Below are positions 16,465-23,999 of a DNA stretch of 62,053 nucleotides, in pieces. The stretch's first letter is position 1; every line of letters starts with the position of its first letter. This stretch comes from an uncultured Ignatzschineria sp. (GTDB lineage Bacteria; Pseudomonadota; Gammaproteobacteria; Cardiobacteriales; Wohlfahrtiimonadaceae): assembly GCA_945639195.1 (NCBI GenBank), contig CALZEE010000011.1, forward strand, positions 1-62,053, read 5' to 3'. The notes below the pieces were generated by a model. It searched no databases, was not told the DNA's origin, and was given only the letters and a program-made list of their open reading frames with translations. The translations under genes were made by a program, and so were the position numbers.

Positions 16465-19198
16465 GAGTGCCTCCTGACTTCATTTCTCTACTAATAATAT
16501 CGACAACCAGTCCCTTTACTAAATTTGCGAATGCTATGCCACCTACCTCACTTTCAGACTCAGTTTCGCCATCTTTATTGATAGTGACATTAATGCTTGA
16601 ATAAACATCACCACTAGAGTTTCCCGCATTTTGATTTCTTAAGTTTTCTAATGTCGCATCAAGCTTTGCAGACGTATTTGAAGTTACGACCCGCTCCCCC
16701 TTCTCAAGTAGCCAAGTTCCTGTTTCAGGTACTTTATCAAGCCCACTGTGCGCCATTCCTTTGAGTCCAGTTCCCATAATTAAACCAGCATTTACCATTC
16801 CCATTGCAGTTATAGCCTTTCCAAGAGCTACCCCTGGCATACCTGGTAAAGTTTCTGTCGCTTTAGTCCCTGCCGCAAGAGCGCTGACAATAGTGTTGGA
16901 TGCTGAAATCCCCCTATTCATGAAAAAGACAGCTTTCCCAATAGCCGTTGACTCCATTCCAGCCTCCCTTAGAGCGCTTAAACTATCAGATGTCATGCTC
17001 AAACTTAGGTTTAACAGCTCTTGATTCATCTCGCCCTCAAACTGGGACCGTCGCTCACGATATTGGCGCTCTAACTCCTCTCTTTTTTCAAGAGACTCAG
17101 CTAATGCACTTTCCTCATTACCATAAGCTAGTTCCAGCTTAATGAGTTGCTCTTCACGCCACGCATCAAGCTGAGCCATGTTTTCGCCTAAACGCGCCAA
17201 CTGAGCTGTTAAAGTGTTACCTCCCTCTCCCATATCCGGCATCTCAATACTCATTGAATCATAGGCAGCCCTGCGTACTGCGAGCATATCCTCTTCAGAC
17301 GCGCCGTATTGCTTCAGGATATCTAGGTTTTTAGCAAGTTCATGTCCTCTTCGCTCTTCATCTGAAAGAGTTCCCTCCATCACCTTCCTGTACTCTGCTG
17401 CAATATCAATGCTTTTAGTTGAGATTCTTAAAGTCTTTTCTTTTGCATCCTGCTCTGCAAAAGCTGCTGCAATTTGAGCCTTTACTCTTTCTTGCTCTTG
17501 ATCATCACCTACTTTATATTCATCCCACTGAGTAGTCTTATTCCATTCATGGTTAAAGATTTCAACTTTTGTCTTTAACCCCATACGCTCAGTGTCGACT
17601 TGAATCTTATTGAGCATTTTCCCTAAATTTTTCTCAACCTCTTCATTAGAAACAGACAAAGCATAAGATTCATCCGTCAAAAGTTTAATCTGCTCTTTGT
17701 AATTTTCTAATGATATTTTCCCCTCTTCAAATTTTTTATTAAGAGCGTATTGTTGAGCATCAAGTCTATTCTCTTCTTTTCTTAACCGATCAAGCTCAAT
17801 TTGAGCCTTATTTGTATCAACATCAAATCCCAATCCAAGCTCATTTCTTACAAGGATTCCACCATATCTACTTATCTCTTCTTGGAGGTCTGATTTTTTC
17901 TGCTGTAGTAATTCCTGAGCCCCTTTTAATTCATCAATTCTCACCTCAATAAGTGATAAATCCTCAGTTAACAAATCTTCATTATGACGAGCCTGGCTTA
18001 GTGAGAGTTTGTCAATTCCTGCAGACAACTCATCAATCGACGCCAGGAGATCATCGCTACTTCTTTTAGTTTTATCTTGAGAACTGCTCAGTGCTAAAAA
18101 GGATAAAGAGGTTAAAATGGCAATACCCAAAGGGCCACCAAGAGCGCCAAGAGCGATCCTAAGACCATTGACCGCTACTGTTTTAACTCCGATTGCATTC
18201 GCGGCCATTAAAGATTCCCCGGCAAGTTGTTGTGTAGCCGCTATATCTCTTATTTTTGCTATGGTGCCGACACTGAGAGCAAGCGTATTCCCAACAATTT
18301 TACCAGTAAGAGTAATCCCAAATGCAATCGCTAATGCTTTGATAGCAATCCCTAAATTATCAACAACAGTTCTTGCTGTTTCCATATGCTTTTCAAGATC
18401 TTCCAGAGATATTGAATTTAAATAATTTTCTATGTCGGGTAAAAACTCAGAAATAATTTGCAATGATAAATTCCCAAATGCTCCCTTCATTTCATTTACT
18501 TTTGTAAGTACAGCATCTGCAGATTTAGACATTTCACTAGAATAGACATAACCAAGTCGCTGTGCTCTATTAGTTAATTCTGATATTTCTTTCTGGCTTA
18601 GTTGGAATATATTAATAAGGCCTCGAGCAGAGTCTCCCGCTATATTTTGTAAGGATCTTAATTGTTCTCCTCGCGAAAGACCCTCCATAGCCTTGCTAAT
18701 TGCCAAGATTCTTTCTTCCAATGGTAAAGATAATAACTCTTTTGCATTAAGCCCTAATCTTTTAAGTGTCGCTGCCGCTGGACCACCTCCCGATGCTGCA
18801 GCTCCAAGTCTTGAGTTTAGCCTTAACATTGATGAATCAAGAGACTGAATATCAGACCCTGTTTGAACTGCTATGTAACGAAATGTTGTTAACTCTTCGG
18901 TAGTCAGTCCTATTTTTTCAGCGAAAACTCCCGCATTTGCTGCAGCTTGAACGCTCCCTCTAATCCAACCATCAAATGCGGATACAGTTAAAGTTAATCC
19001 GATCAATCCAGCAACGCTTCGCATGGTATTACCCATAGATTTAACGCTATTTTCTACTTCCTTAATAGAGCGTTGCATCTTACGGGTTTCCGATTTTGTT
19101 GCTCGTTCTGCTTGTGTAAACCCATTAACCCAGCCTCCCATCTGAGCGACTAGATCCAATGTTAATGTTCCTAAGTTATTACTCATATTAAGCCCCAC
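16451..19198 (-). CDS. tape measure protein
   Basis: The protein sets tail length and is threaded through the tail tube. The 915 residues start with a phage-tail-tape-measure N-domain (MSNNLGTLTLDLVAQMGGWV and the TLTVSAFDGWIRGSVQAAANAG segment). Hydrophobic segments lie near 285-310 and 345-370 (LGALGGPLGIAILTSLSFLA). Long coiled coils follow (~380-530 and 660-750), and a C-terminal segment contains GYDVPETG-like HSGLDKVPETGTWLLEKGER, a recurrent tape-measure C-terminus. Preferred start is the MSNN Met (residue 5), although the annotated ATG is also possible. Confidence 0.95.
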   Translation of the reverse strand: MGLNMSNNLGTLTLDLVAQMGGWVNGFTQAERATKSETRKMQRSIKEVENSVKSMGNTMRSVAGLIGLTLTVSAFDGWIRGSVQAAANAGVFAEKIGLTTEELTTFRYIAVQTGSDIQSLDSSMLRLNSRLGAAASGGGPAAATLKRLGLNAKELLSLPLEERILAISKAMEGLSRGEQLRSLQNIAGDSARGLINIFQLSQKEISELTNRAQRLGYVYSSEMSKSADAVLTKVNEMKGAFGNLSLQIISEFLPDIENYLNSISLEDLEKHMETARTVVDNLGIAIKALAIAFGITLTGKIVGNTLALSVGTIAKIRDIAATQQLAGESLMAANAIGVKTVAVNGLRIALGALGGPLGIAILTSLSFLALSSSQDKTKRSSDDLLASIDELSAGIDKLSLSQARHNEDLLTEDLSLIEVRIDELKGAQELLQQKKSDLQEEISRYGGILVRNELGLGFDVDTNKAQIELDRLRKEENRLDAQQYALNKKFEEGKISLENYKEQIKLLTDESYALSVSNEEVEKNLGKMLNKIQVDTERMGLKTKVEIFNHEWNKTTQWDEYKVGDDQEQERVKAQIAAAFAEQDAKEKTLRISTKSIDIAAEYRKVMEGTLSDEERRGHELAKNLDILKQYGASEEDMLAVRRAAYDSMSIEMPDMGEGGNTLTAQLARLGENMAQLDAWREEQLIKLELAYGNEESALAESLEKREELERQYRERRSQFEGEMNQELLNLSLSMTSDSLSALREAGMESTAIGKAVFFMNRGISASNTIVSALAAGTKATETLPGMPGVALGKAITAMGMVNAGLIMGTGLKGMAHSGLDKVPETGTWLLEKGERVVTSNTSAKLDATLENLRNQNAGNSSGDVYSSINVTINKDGETESESEVGGIAFANLVKGLVVDIISREMKSGGTLAKR

Positions 19199-19841
19199 TG
19201 TTCAAATGTCTGTTTTACGTCATTATCCATAATTGGCGCTCGGTAAAGATTCGGATAGTGTTTTTTCAAATCAACCTTACCTTTAGAGTGAACCTGTTCG
19301 TACGCCGAAGAGAGCAACCCGACGGCCTGCTCAACCCTTCCGCCGACATTTAACGATCCTCGCTCTCTCATGTATCTCATCCAAATAGAGACCTCTCTAC
19401 CTGATAAGTTTTGCTGAGCCTCCCTAATAGAATTTCCGCCTATTCCATGGATAACTAATTCACAAAAAAACTCTTCCCACACATTTAATGGGGCTTCTAC
19501 TTTCCCTCAGAATTATCTTTATTTGCTATAACGCCATTAAATTCATTAACTGCGGCCATCAACGACAAGACTATTTCACCGCTCAAGGATTTATCAGCAG
19601 TTCCTTTAACTTGATCTTTAGTAAAAATAGGCTCTCCTTCCTCATTGCATACAGAGTAAGAAACTCTTTCAGCTAAAAGATCTCTCACCGCATCCTGATC
19701 ATCATCAGGCGCTGACCGCATAATCAAATCAAAGGAAAGAGGTCTAAGGAAAATATCAGCCTCATGCTGATTGCCGTCATCACCTACAACTTTGATCACT
19801 CTCTTTGCTGGACCTAAATTTAAAATATCCTCTAAATTCAT
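19183..19841 (-). CDS. tail assembly chaperone GT fusion by programmed -1 frameshift
   Basis: In lambda, ribosomes slip -1 at GGGAAAG near the end of G to make gpGT, which with gpG chaperones the tape measure. Here the same heptamer occurs in the last codons of the G frame (GAG GGA AAG then stop). After the slip, translation continues VEAPLNVWEEFFCELV into the downstream frame (19183-19482), giving a ~219-residue fusion. The T frame lacks a good independent ribosome site: its first in-frame start is a GTG. The T part ends 16 bases inside the tape-measure start, as in lambda. Confidence 0.85.
19497..19841 (-). CDS. tail assembly chaperone G
   Basis: The 114-residue product is made when the ribosome does not shift. 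It opens MNLEDILNLGPAKRVIKV and has the LRPLSFDLIMRSAP segment of gpG-type chaperones. It lies between the major tail protein/moron block and the tape measure, the conserved position. It ends with TAG directly after the slippery heptamer. Confidence 0.88.
   Translation of the reverse strand: MNLEDILNLGPAKRVIKVVGDDGNQHEADIFLRPLSFDLIMRSAPDDDQDAVRDLLAERVSYSVCNEEGEPIFTKDQVKGTADKSLSGEIVLSLMAAVNEFNGVIANKDNSEGK
19500..19506 (-). promoter_or_regulatory. slippery heptamer GGGAAAG
   Basis: On the - strand the heptamer G GGA AAG is in the X-XXY-YYZ phase relative to the G frame and is identical to lambda's G-T frameshift site. The zero-frame stop follows immediately. Confidence 0.88.
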
Positions 19842-19870
19842 TTATATTTACCTCATTAAATTTTATGCAT

Positions 19871-19895
19871 AAAAAAAGCCCGCTAAATGCGAGCT
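19871..19895 (-). terminator. intrinsic terminator-like hairpin after moron A
   Basis: On the - strand AGCTCGC-ATTTA-GCGGGCT is followed by T7. It separates the 320-residue moron from the G chaperone gene. Confidence 0.8.
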
Positions 19896-19914
19896 TGTTA
19901 AAATCAATCATTTT

Positions 19915-20877
19915 TTATTGAAGTATTTCGTAAATCCACAAAATACCCTTTAATTGTTGTTTTTGTTTTGAAGATATAGTTCTATCGTTATAATACTGTT
20001 TTCCGTAGAACCTCACGATAGTTTCATCACTTGAAATTATATCTTCTATTAATTCAATATCTTCGTTGCTAGCCGGTTTATCGTGCCACTCCCAAATCGT
20101 ATCACTGGAGTGATCGCGCTCGAAAGATAAATTCTCATAATTTTTCTTAGTCTCATCAGCTTTAACAAGAACTTTTTTTATAAAAAGCCAATTATCGGCA
20201 GAGTAATCAAATTTGAATCTTAACCAAGCTTTTCCGTCTTGAAAACCCACGTAAGGGGCTACAGCAAGCTTATTATTGCTCCCCCCTATCGTATTTTTAA
20301 TAGATATAAAAAACCTATCTTCAACATTGTCATAATTAATCCGAATATCCTCGATCATATTCACGAAACGCTCCTCATATTCCCTTGGAATATGAGGCAA
20401 AAGAGATCTTAGCGATCTAAGGGTATCGCCCCACACCACCTGCCCAGTTGATAGATGGTATTTATATCCAATGCCGTAATCATTTATAGTTATCTTTTCT
20501 ATAATAACCTTTCCGCCATCAATGATGCTCTGCCCTTCTCCTTCCATCACTTTCAGATGCGAAGATAACTTTACAAGATTACTTCCCTTTCCAAAAATGT
20601 CTTCATTTCTGGTTGAATAGAATAAAGTACTACCATCCTTCATATTTATTCTATATATGCTCTTACCAAACTCTTCGGCTACAGGCGCTAATACCAACCT
20701 GCCTTGCATTCCATTATATTTTGTATGACTTGGCTGATTATTTGGACATATAACGGTTTTAGTTTTGCAAAAATCTGACATATATCCACTTCTTACAATA
20801 ATATCAATATGACCCTCATTAGTTTGGGGAAACGAAATCCCGAACATCAATACAGGTAACAATAATAAACGCTTCAT
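19915..20877 (-). CDS. secreted protein of unknown function, tail-region moron A
   Basis: I do not recognise the family of this 320-residue protein. It has a signal peptide MKRLLLLPVLMFGISF, probably cleaved near residue 18, and two early cysteines (DFCKTKTVICP) that could form a disulfide. The rest looks beta-rich with no membrane segment. It interrupts the tail module between tail tube and chaperone genes, has its own leader and is flanked by hairpins (20936-20951 and 19871-19895), the layout of a moron. Its leader and signal peptide match moron B at 21932-22483. An envelope role such as lysogenic conversion is inferred. Confidence 0.7.
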   Translation of the reverse strand: MKRLLLLPVLMFGISFPQTNEGHIDIIVRSGYMSDFCKTKTVICPNNQPSHTKYNGMQGRLVLAPVAEEFGKSIYRINMKDGSTLFYSTRNEDIFGKGSNLVKLSSHLKVMEGEGQSIIDGGKVIIEKITINDYGIGYKYHLSTGQVVWGDTLRSLRSLLPHIPREYEERFVNMIEDIRINYDNVEDRFFISIKNTIGGSNNKLAVAPYVGFQDGKAWLRFKFDYSADNWLFIKKVLVKADETKKNYENLSFERDHSSDTIWEWHDKPASNEDIELIEDIISSDETIVRFYGKQYYNDRTISSKQKQQLKGILWIYEILQ

Positions 20878-20896
20878 AAGATCTCCTAAATTTATT
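20873..20896 (-). repeat. shared moron leader, copy A
   Basis: A 24-base stretch, AATAAATTTAGGAGATCTT followed by ATGAA on the - strand, is identical to 22479-22502. It carries the AGGAG ribosome site and start codon of moron A. Confidence 0.85.
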
Positions 20897-20935
20897 TAGT
20901 TAATCTTACCCTAGTTTTTTAAAGCAAGCACAAAT

Positions 20936-20951
20936 AGCCCCTTTCGGGGCT
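20936..20951 (-). terminator. hairpin after the major tail protein gene
   Basis: AGCCCC and GGGGCT form a 6-bp stem around a 4-base loop. The following - strand bases (TATTTG) are only moderately T-rich, so termination may be weak. Confidence 0.55.
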
Positions 20952-20968
20952 TGAAAATTAATGATTAG

Positions 20969-21511
20969 CTACTTATCACCAGCTTTAGGAAGTGCTGCGG
21001 TTTTTACTGCAGCTGGTTTTTTTAAAGTAGGGATTGGCTGACTCTCTGTAACAATTGGGGAAGTAACTTTTGTGTTGTCATCTTCCGGGAACTCTAATGG
21101 GAAATCCCCTAACTCACCATCCCATTGCACCCAACTTCTATCCTCGGTCAACTTCACCTTTCCTTCCACTAAAGTTGGTAGCTCTCCGCCGTCATCTGGT
21201 GCATCACCCATTCCAAGAATCCAATGCAATGACTTTCGAGCTAAAAACATTTCTAATAAGTAATGATGACTTGGCTGACCTGTCTCTAACTGAATTGCAA
21301 TTGATCCATCGCTAGGCTCACCCAATCCCGAACGATAAGTATTTGCCTTTGTCTGCTTTACATTTGTAGTCTTGATCTTCTTTCTTGGTGCAGAACCTGG
21401 ATCAATACCTATAACTTCTTCGATTTCTGTCAAAACCAAAGTATCTGATGTACTTGATTCTGGTCCAACGGTAAATACACGCATACCTTGCGTCCAAACT
21501 AATCCACTCAT
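20969..21511 (-). CDS. major tail tube protein
   Basis: The 180-residue protein is the tail tube subunit (lambda gpV role). It shows the tail-tube pattern of a beta-sandwich: MSGLVWTQGMRVFTVG, GSIAIQLETGQPSHHYLLEM and WVQWDGELGDFPLEFPED. A Pro/Ala/Lys-rich C-terminal tail (SQPIPTLKKPAAVKTAALPK) is not part of the fold. Position upstream of the chaperone and tape measure fits. Confidence 0.82.
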   Translation of the reverse strand: MSGLVWTQGMRVFTVGPESSTSDTLVLTEIEEVIGIDPGSAPRKKIKTTNVKQTKANTYRSGLGEPSDGSIAIQLETGQPSHHYLLEMFLARKSLHWILGMGDAPDDGGELPTLVEGKVKLTEDRSWVQWDGELGDFPLEFPEDDNTKVTSPIVTESQPIPTLKKPAAVKTAALPKAGDK

Positions 21512-21512
21512 A

Positions 21513-21878
21513 CTAATTTCCTTTTGCTATAAAGCTCATATCAATAGTTCTTCTATATAGCTTCGTACCATATTCTGGTAGAGGCCCTATTCTTAAAACC
21601 GCAATGCCTTTTCCATCAAAGGCTTTCTCTAATATCTCCCCTAGTTTCTTTGCTTCATTCCCATTCCTTGCGTAAATATCAAATTGAACCCTATGTTTAG
21701 ATGAAATAGGCTTATGATTAACTCCGTAATTTGGAGTTTCAGCGACATTCGTCCAAACAACGTAGGGGGCTGCCGGCGATTCTCTTGTGACGCTATAGGG
21801 ATAAATGCGATTTTCTCCCTTGAATGCTTCTTTAATTTCATGAGATTTGGTAACAATCTCCCATATAAAATCATCCAT
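21513..21878 (-). CDS. tail completion protein, DUF3168-type
   Basis: The 121-residue protein has the DUF3168/gp17-like pattern: RIYPYSVTRESPAAPYVVW near residues 22-41, then HRVQFDIYARNGNEAKKLGE. These proteins sit at the head-proximal end of the tail. Its stop is 2 bases from the tail tube start, indicating coupling. Confidence 0.8.
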   Translation of the reverse strand: MDDFIWEIVTKSHEIKEAFKGENRIYPYSVTRESPAAPYVVWTNVAETPNYGVNHKPISSKHRVQFDIYARNGNEAKKLGEILEKAFDGKGIAVLRIGPLPEYGTKLYRRTIDMSFIAKGN

Positions 21879-21891
21879 TTATTTCACCCAT

Positions 21892-21915
21892 AAAAAAAGC
21901 CCGCCGTAGCGAGCT
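21892..21915 (-). terminator. intrinsic terminator-like hairpin after moron B
   Basis: On the - strand AGCTCGC-TACG-GCGGGCT is followed by T7, between moron B and the DUF3168 gene. Confidence 0.8.
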
Positions 21916-21931
21916 ATCAACACTTTTATAT

Positions 21932-22483
21932 TTAAAAATCCGCGTAAGTTTTGCGTCTTATTTCTTCCTTTCGATCAGATTCTTCTTTCTTTTTCTCCAA
22001 ATCAAGGTTTTCTTTTTCCTTAACATAATCGAGGTAGGATTTAGATGTATATGTGACGCTTAAGAGTTTTTCATCCATTGATCGATTAGGTTTATATATT
22101 GACACTCGCCCAATTACTCCGCCTCTAGGTTTGTTATTCTCATATATCCCATACTCTCCAATACGAAACTGACCCCATCTTTCATCCATGCTTTTTGATA
22201 TGTCTGAAATGATCGATTCATCCAAATAATAACTAGGATCTATATACATATTAATAATAGCAATATTACCTTTCAACGTTGTTATATCAACATGATCAAA
22301 GGGGCCTATATTCTTCTTTCCTGAGAAATAAGCTATATTGCTATCTTTCTTATCACTCCATTTATCGAATCCTTCATCGTGATACTGACACCCAATTTTA
22401 TACCCAGCAATCTCCTCATGAGGCTGATCACAAGCAAAAGATAATCCCAAAAGCAGTAAAGGCAACATCAATAATCGTTTCAT
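21932..22483 (-). CDS. secreted protein of unknown function, tail-region moron B
   Basis: The 183-residue protein is unrecognised. Its signal peptide MKRLLMLPLLLLGLSFAC resembles that of moron A, and SFAC could be a lipobox (Cys18). Two further early features are CDQPHEEIAGYKIGCQYHDE and a C-terminal charged coiled coil (~150-180, EKENLDLEKKKEESDRKEE). It lies between a truncated tail-completion gene and the DUF3168 gene, has its own AGGAG leader identical to moron A and is followed by a hairpin. Periplasmic or outer-membrane location is inferred. Confidence 0.7.
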   Translation of the reverse strand: MKRLLMLPLLLLGLSFACDQPHEEIAGYKIGCQYHDEGFDKWSDKKDSNIAYFSGKKNIGPFDHVDITTLKGNIAIINMYIDPSYYLDESIISDISKSMDERWGQFRIGEYGIYENNKPRGGVIGRVSIYKPNRSMDEKLLSVTYTSKSYLDYVKEKENLDLEKKKEESDRKEEIRRKTYADF

Positions 22484-22502
22484 AAGATCTCCTAAATTTA
22501 TT
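22479..22502 (-). repeat. shared moron leader, copy B
   Basis: This is identical over 24 bases to 20873-20896, covering the ribosome site and start codon of moron B. Similarity continues imperfectly into the signal-peptide codons. Confidence 0.85.
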
Positions 22503-22538
22503 AGGTTAAGCTTATCAAAAACATTAATGATATGCCCA

Positions 22539-22640
22539 TTACTTAACTTCTTGGGATAGATACTCTTTGAATGAACTAATGAACCGCGCAGCCGCTTCTT
22601 GTGACATTTTCTTCGCCATCCGATTCTTTACCACCGCCAC
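22539..22640 (-). pseudogene. out-of-frame 3' remnant of the HK97-gp10-like gene
   Basis: In a second frame the - strand reads KNRMAKKMSQEAAARFISSF then KEYLSQEVK and stop (22539-22541), a plausible C-terminus for the upstream gene. The open frame of the gp10-like gene leaves this frame near 22615-22640, which points to an internal deletion and shift. Confidence 0.5.
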
Positions 22641-22896
22641 TTACACCAATTCTGTACTTAATGGCATTGGGGGGCGTTTGTCGCTTACCAGCCTTTCTCA
22701 CGACAATGTTTTTGGCAATGTTTTCTGGTGACTCAGGATTATCTAGTAATGACGCTCTTCTCTTGGCTTCGCCAGCCACTACATCCGCGGCTTGTTTTAA
22801 AGCTTTGGGAGCTATCTTCTCTACAGCTTCTTTTTGTAGTTTCTTGAGCTTTTTTACTAACTCATCGACGCCCTCAAGCGTAAACTTGCTACTCAT
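22576..22896 (-). CDS. HK97 gp10-like tail completion protein, apparently truncated
   Basis: The 106-residue frame starts like HK97 gp10: FTLEGVDELVKKLKKLQKEA, then ALKQAADVVAGEAKRRA and AIKYRIGVSGGG. It normally continues with a W/F-x-x-x-LEFGT-x-x-x-PARPF region that is missing here; instead it runs into SDGEENVTRSGCAVH and stops. A matching C-terminal helix remains in another frame. The product may be nonfunctional, which could prevent tail joining. Confidence 0.7.
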   Translation of the reverse strand: MSSKFTLEGVDELVKKLKKLQKEAVEKIAPKALKQAADVVAGEAKRRASLLDNPESPENIAKNIVVRKAGKRQTPPNAIKYRIGVSGGGKESDGEENVTRSGCAVH

Positions 22897-23215
22897 CAGT
22901 CATTCCCTCAGTCACAAATAACGTCATCCACTGCAATCCAGACTCATTATCTGGCGTCACGCCTTCAATTTCATAAAGCTTTTTTCGGAATAGTACGCGC
23001 ATCTTCGCATTGATCTTGTCATCAAACCTCACTCTAATACGCGCAGACACTTGGGACATTTCAGCACCGCTTGCTACTAGCTCTTTCGCGCTTAAGAAAG
23101 AAACCTCTGCGGCAACATTCTCTCTGTAATTACCCCAAACCTCTTCCCGGTATGGTCCATCTATTACAGTGAACTCTTGAATAGTGATTCGATGCCTTAA
23201 ATTTCCCGCTCGCAT
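22889..23215 (-). CDS. head closure / head-tail adaptor protein
   Basis: The 108-residue protein shows the SPP1 gp16-like pattern: AGNLRHRITIQEFT at the N-terminus, REEVWGNYRENVAAEVSFLS centrally and YEIEGVTPDNESGLQWMTLF near the end. It plugs the portal after packaging and connects to the tail. Its start overlaps the preceding gene end, and its end overlaps the gp10-like start. Confidence 0.85.
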   Translation of the reverse strand: MRAGNLRHRITIQEFTVIDGPYREEVWGNYRENVAAEVSFLSAKELVASGAEMSQVSARIRVRFDDKINAKMRVLFRKKLYEIEGVTPDNESGLQWMTLFVTEGMTDE

Positions 23216-23532
23216 TAGTAAATCCCCAACTTCGTTCTATACGGCATTAATAAAGATTTCGCACCAAATTTAAGCTCTGCCGTAATAGAGCCTGTGATTT
23301 CTTGCTCTCTATTTGCATAGAGTGTGCCAATTGTTAGTAATAACGCCGCCTTAACAGCATCATTAATAATTAAATCATCTGGGCTTTTTCTATCAGATTC
23401 TGACTTGATCAAGGATCTGTCTAAGAACGACTCAGTATAAGTAATAGCGGCATCAATATAGAGACCTATTAGCTCATCTTCATCGCTAAAATCAACGCGC
23501 AAATGTGTCTTAACAATATCAATGCCTAACAT
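23215..23532 (-). CDS. head-tail connector, HK97 gp6-like
   Basis: The 105-residue helical protein opens MLGIDIVKTHLRVDFSDEDE, the typical start of gp6-like DNA-packaging/connector proteins. The segment ALLLTIGTLYANREQ near 64-78 supports the match. It forms a ring below the portal. Confidence 0.85.
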   Translation of the reverse strand: MLGIDIVKTHLRVDFSDEDELIGLYIDAAITYTESFLDRSLIKSESDRKSPDDLIINDAVKAALLLTIGTLYANREQEITGSITAELKFGAKSLLMPYRTKLGIY

Positions 23533-23534
23533 AA

Positions 23535-23945
23535 TTATCCTTTCTTAGTTTTTTCCGCAGGCTTATCTTTCTGCGCTTGTAACTCAGTAATCAACTCATC
23601 TTTTTCTAGCACTTGAGCCTCGAGCGCTGAAACCTGAGACGCAAGATCTGTATTCTCAGTCGTCAATATTGTAATTTGAGCATCCTTCTCAGTAATGCTG
23701 TTAGTTAAAGTAACAACTTCACCCAATTTAATAGACACCTCTTCTTCCAGCTCTTTAATCTGGGCATCTTTTTCAAGAGCGCCATTATCAACAATGCTTT
23801 CTAAAGAAGATCCATCAGTTGCCTCAGCCAACCCTGATTTAATTAGATCTAATCCATGAGCTTTAGTCGTCTCAAACAACTCCCCCTCAACAACTAGCCC
23901 TTTCTTACTTTGTAAGAAGAAAATCTTTAATGCTTTTAATTTCAT
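23535..23945 (-). CDS. small structural-region protein with coiled coil
   Basis: The 136-residue protein has an N-terminal beta segment (ALKIFFLQSKKGLVVEGELF) and a long heptad-rich coiled coil (~58-125) with a repeated EKDAQI motif, ending in a Lys-rich tail. Its place between capsid and connector suggests a head-associated accessory protein. I do not recognise a family with confidence. Confidence 0.6.
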   Translation of the reverse strand: MKLKALKIFFLQSKKGLVVEGELFETTKAHGLDLIKSGLAEATDGSSLESIVDNGALEKDAQIKELEEEVSIKLGEVVTLTNSITEKDAQITILTTENTDLASQVSALEAQVLEKDELITELQAQKDKPAEKTKKG

Positions 23946-23966
23946 AAGTACGTCCTATAAAACAAT

Positions 23967-23990
23967 AAAAGCGGGGGATAATCCCCCACT
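23967..23990 (-). terminator. intrinsic terminator-like hairpin after capsid gene
   Basis: On the - strand AGTGGGGG and CCCCCGCT form an 8-bp stem with loop ATTAT, then TTTATTGTTTT. It separates capsid from the downstream coiled-coil gene. Confidence 0.75.
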
Positions 23991-23999
23991 TAGTAACAA

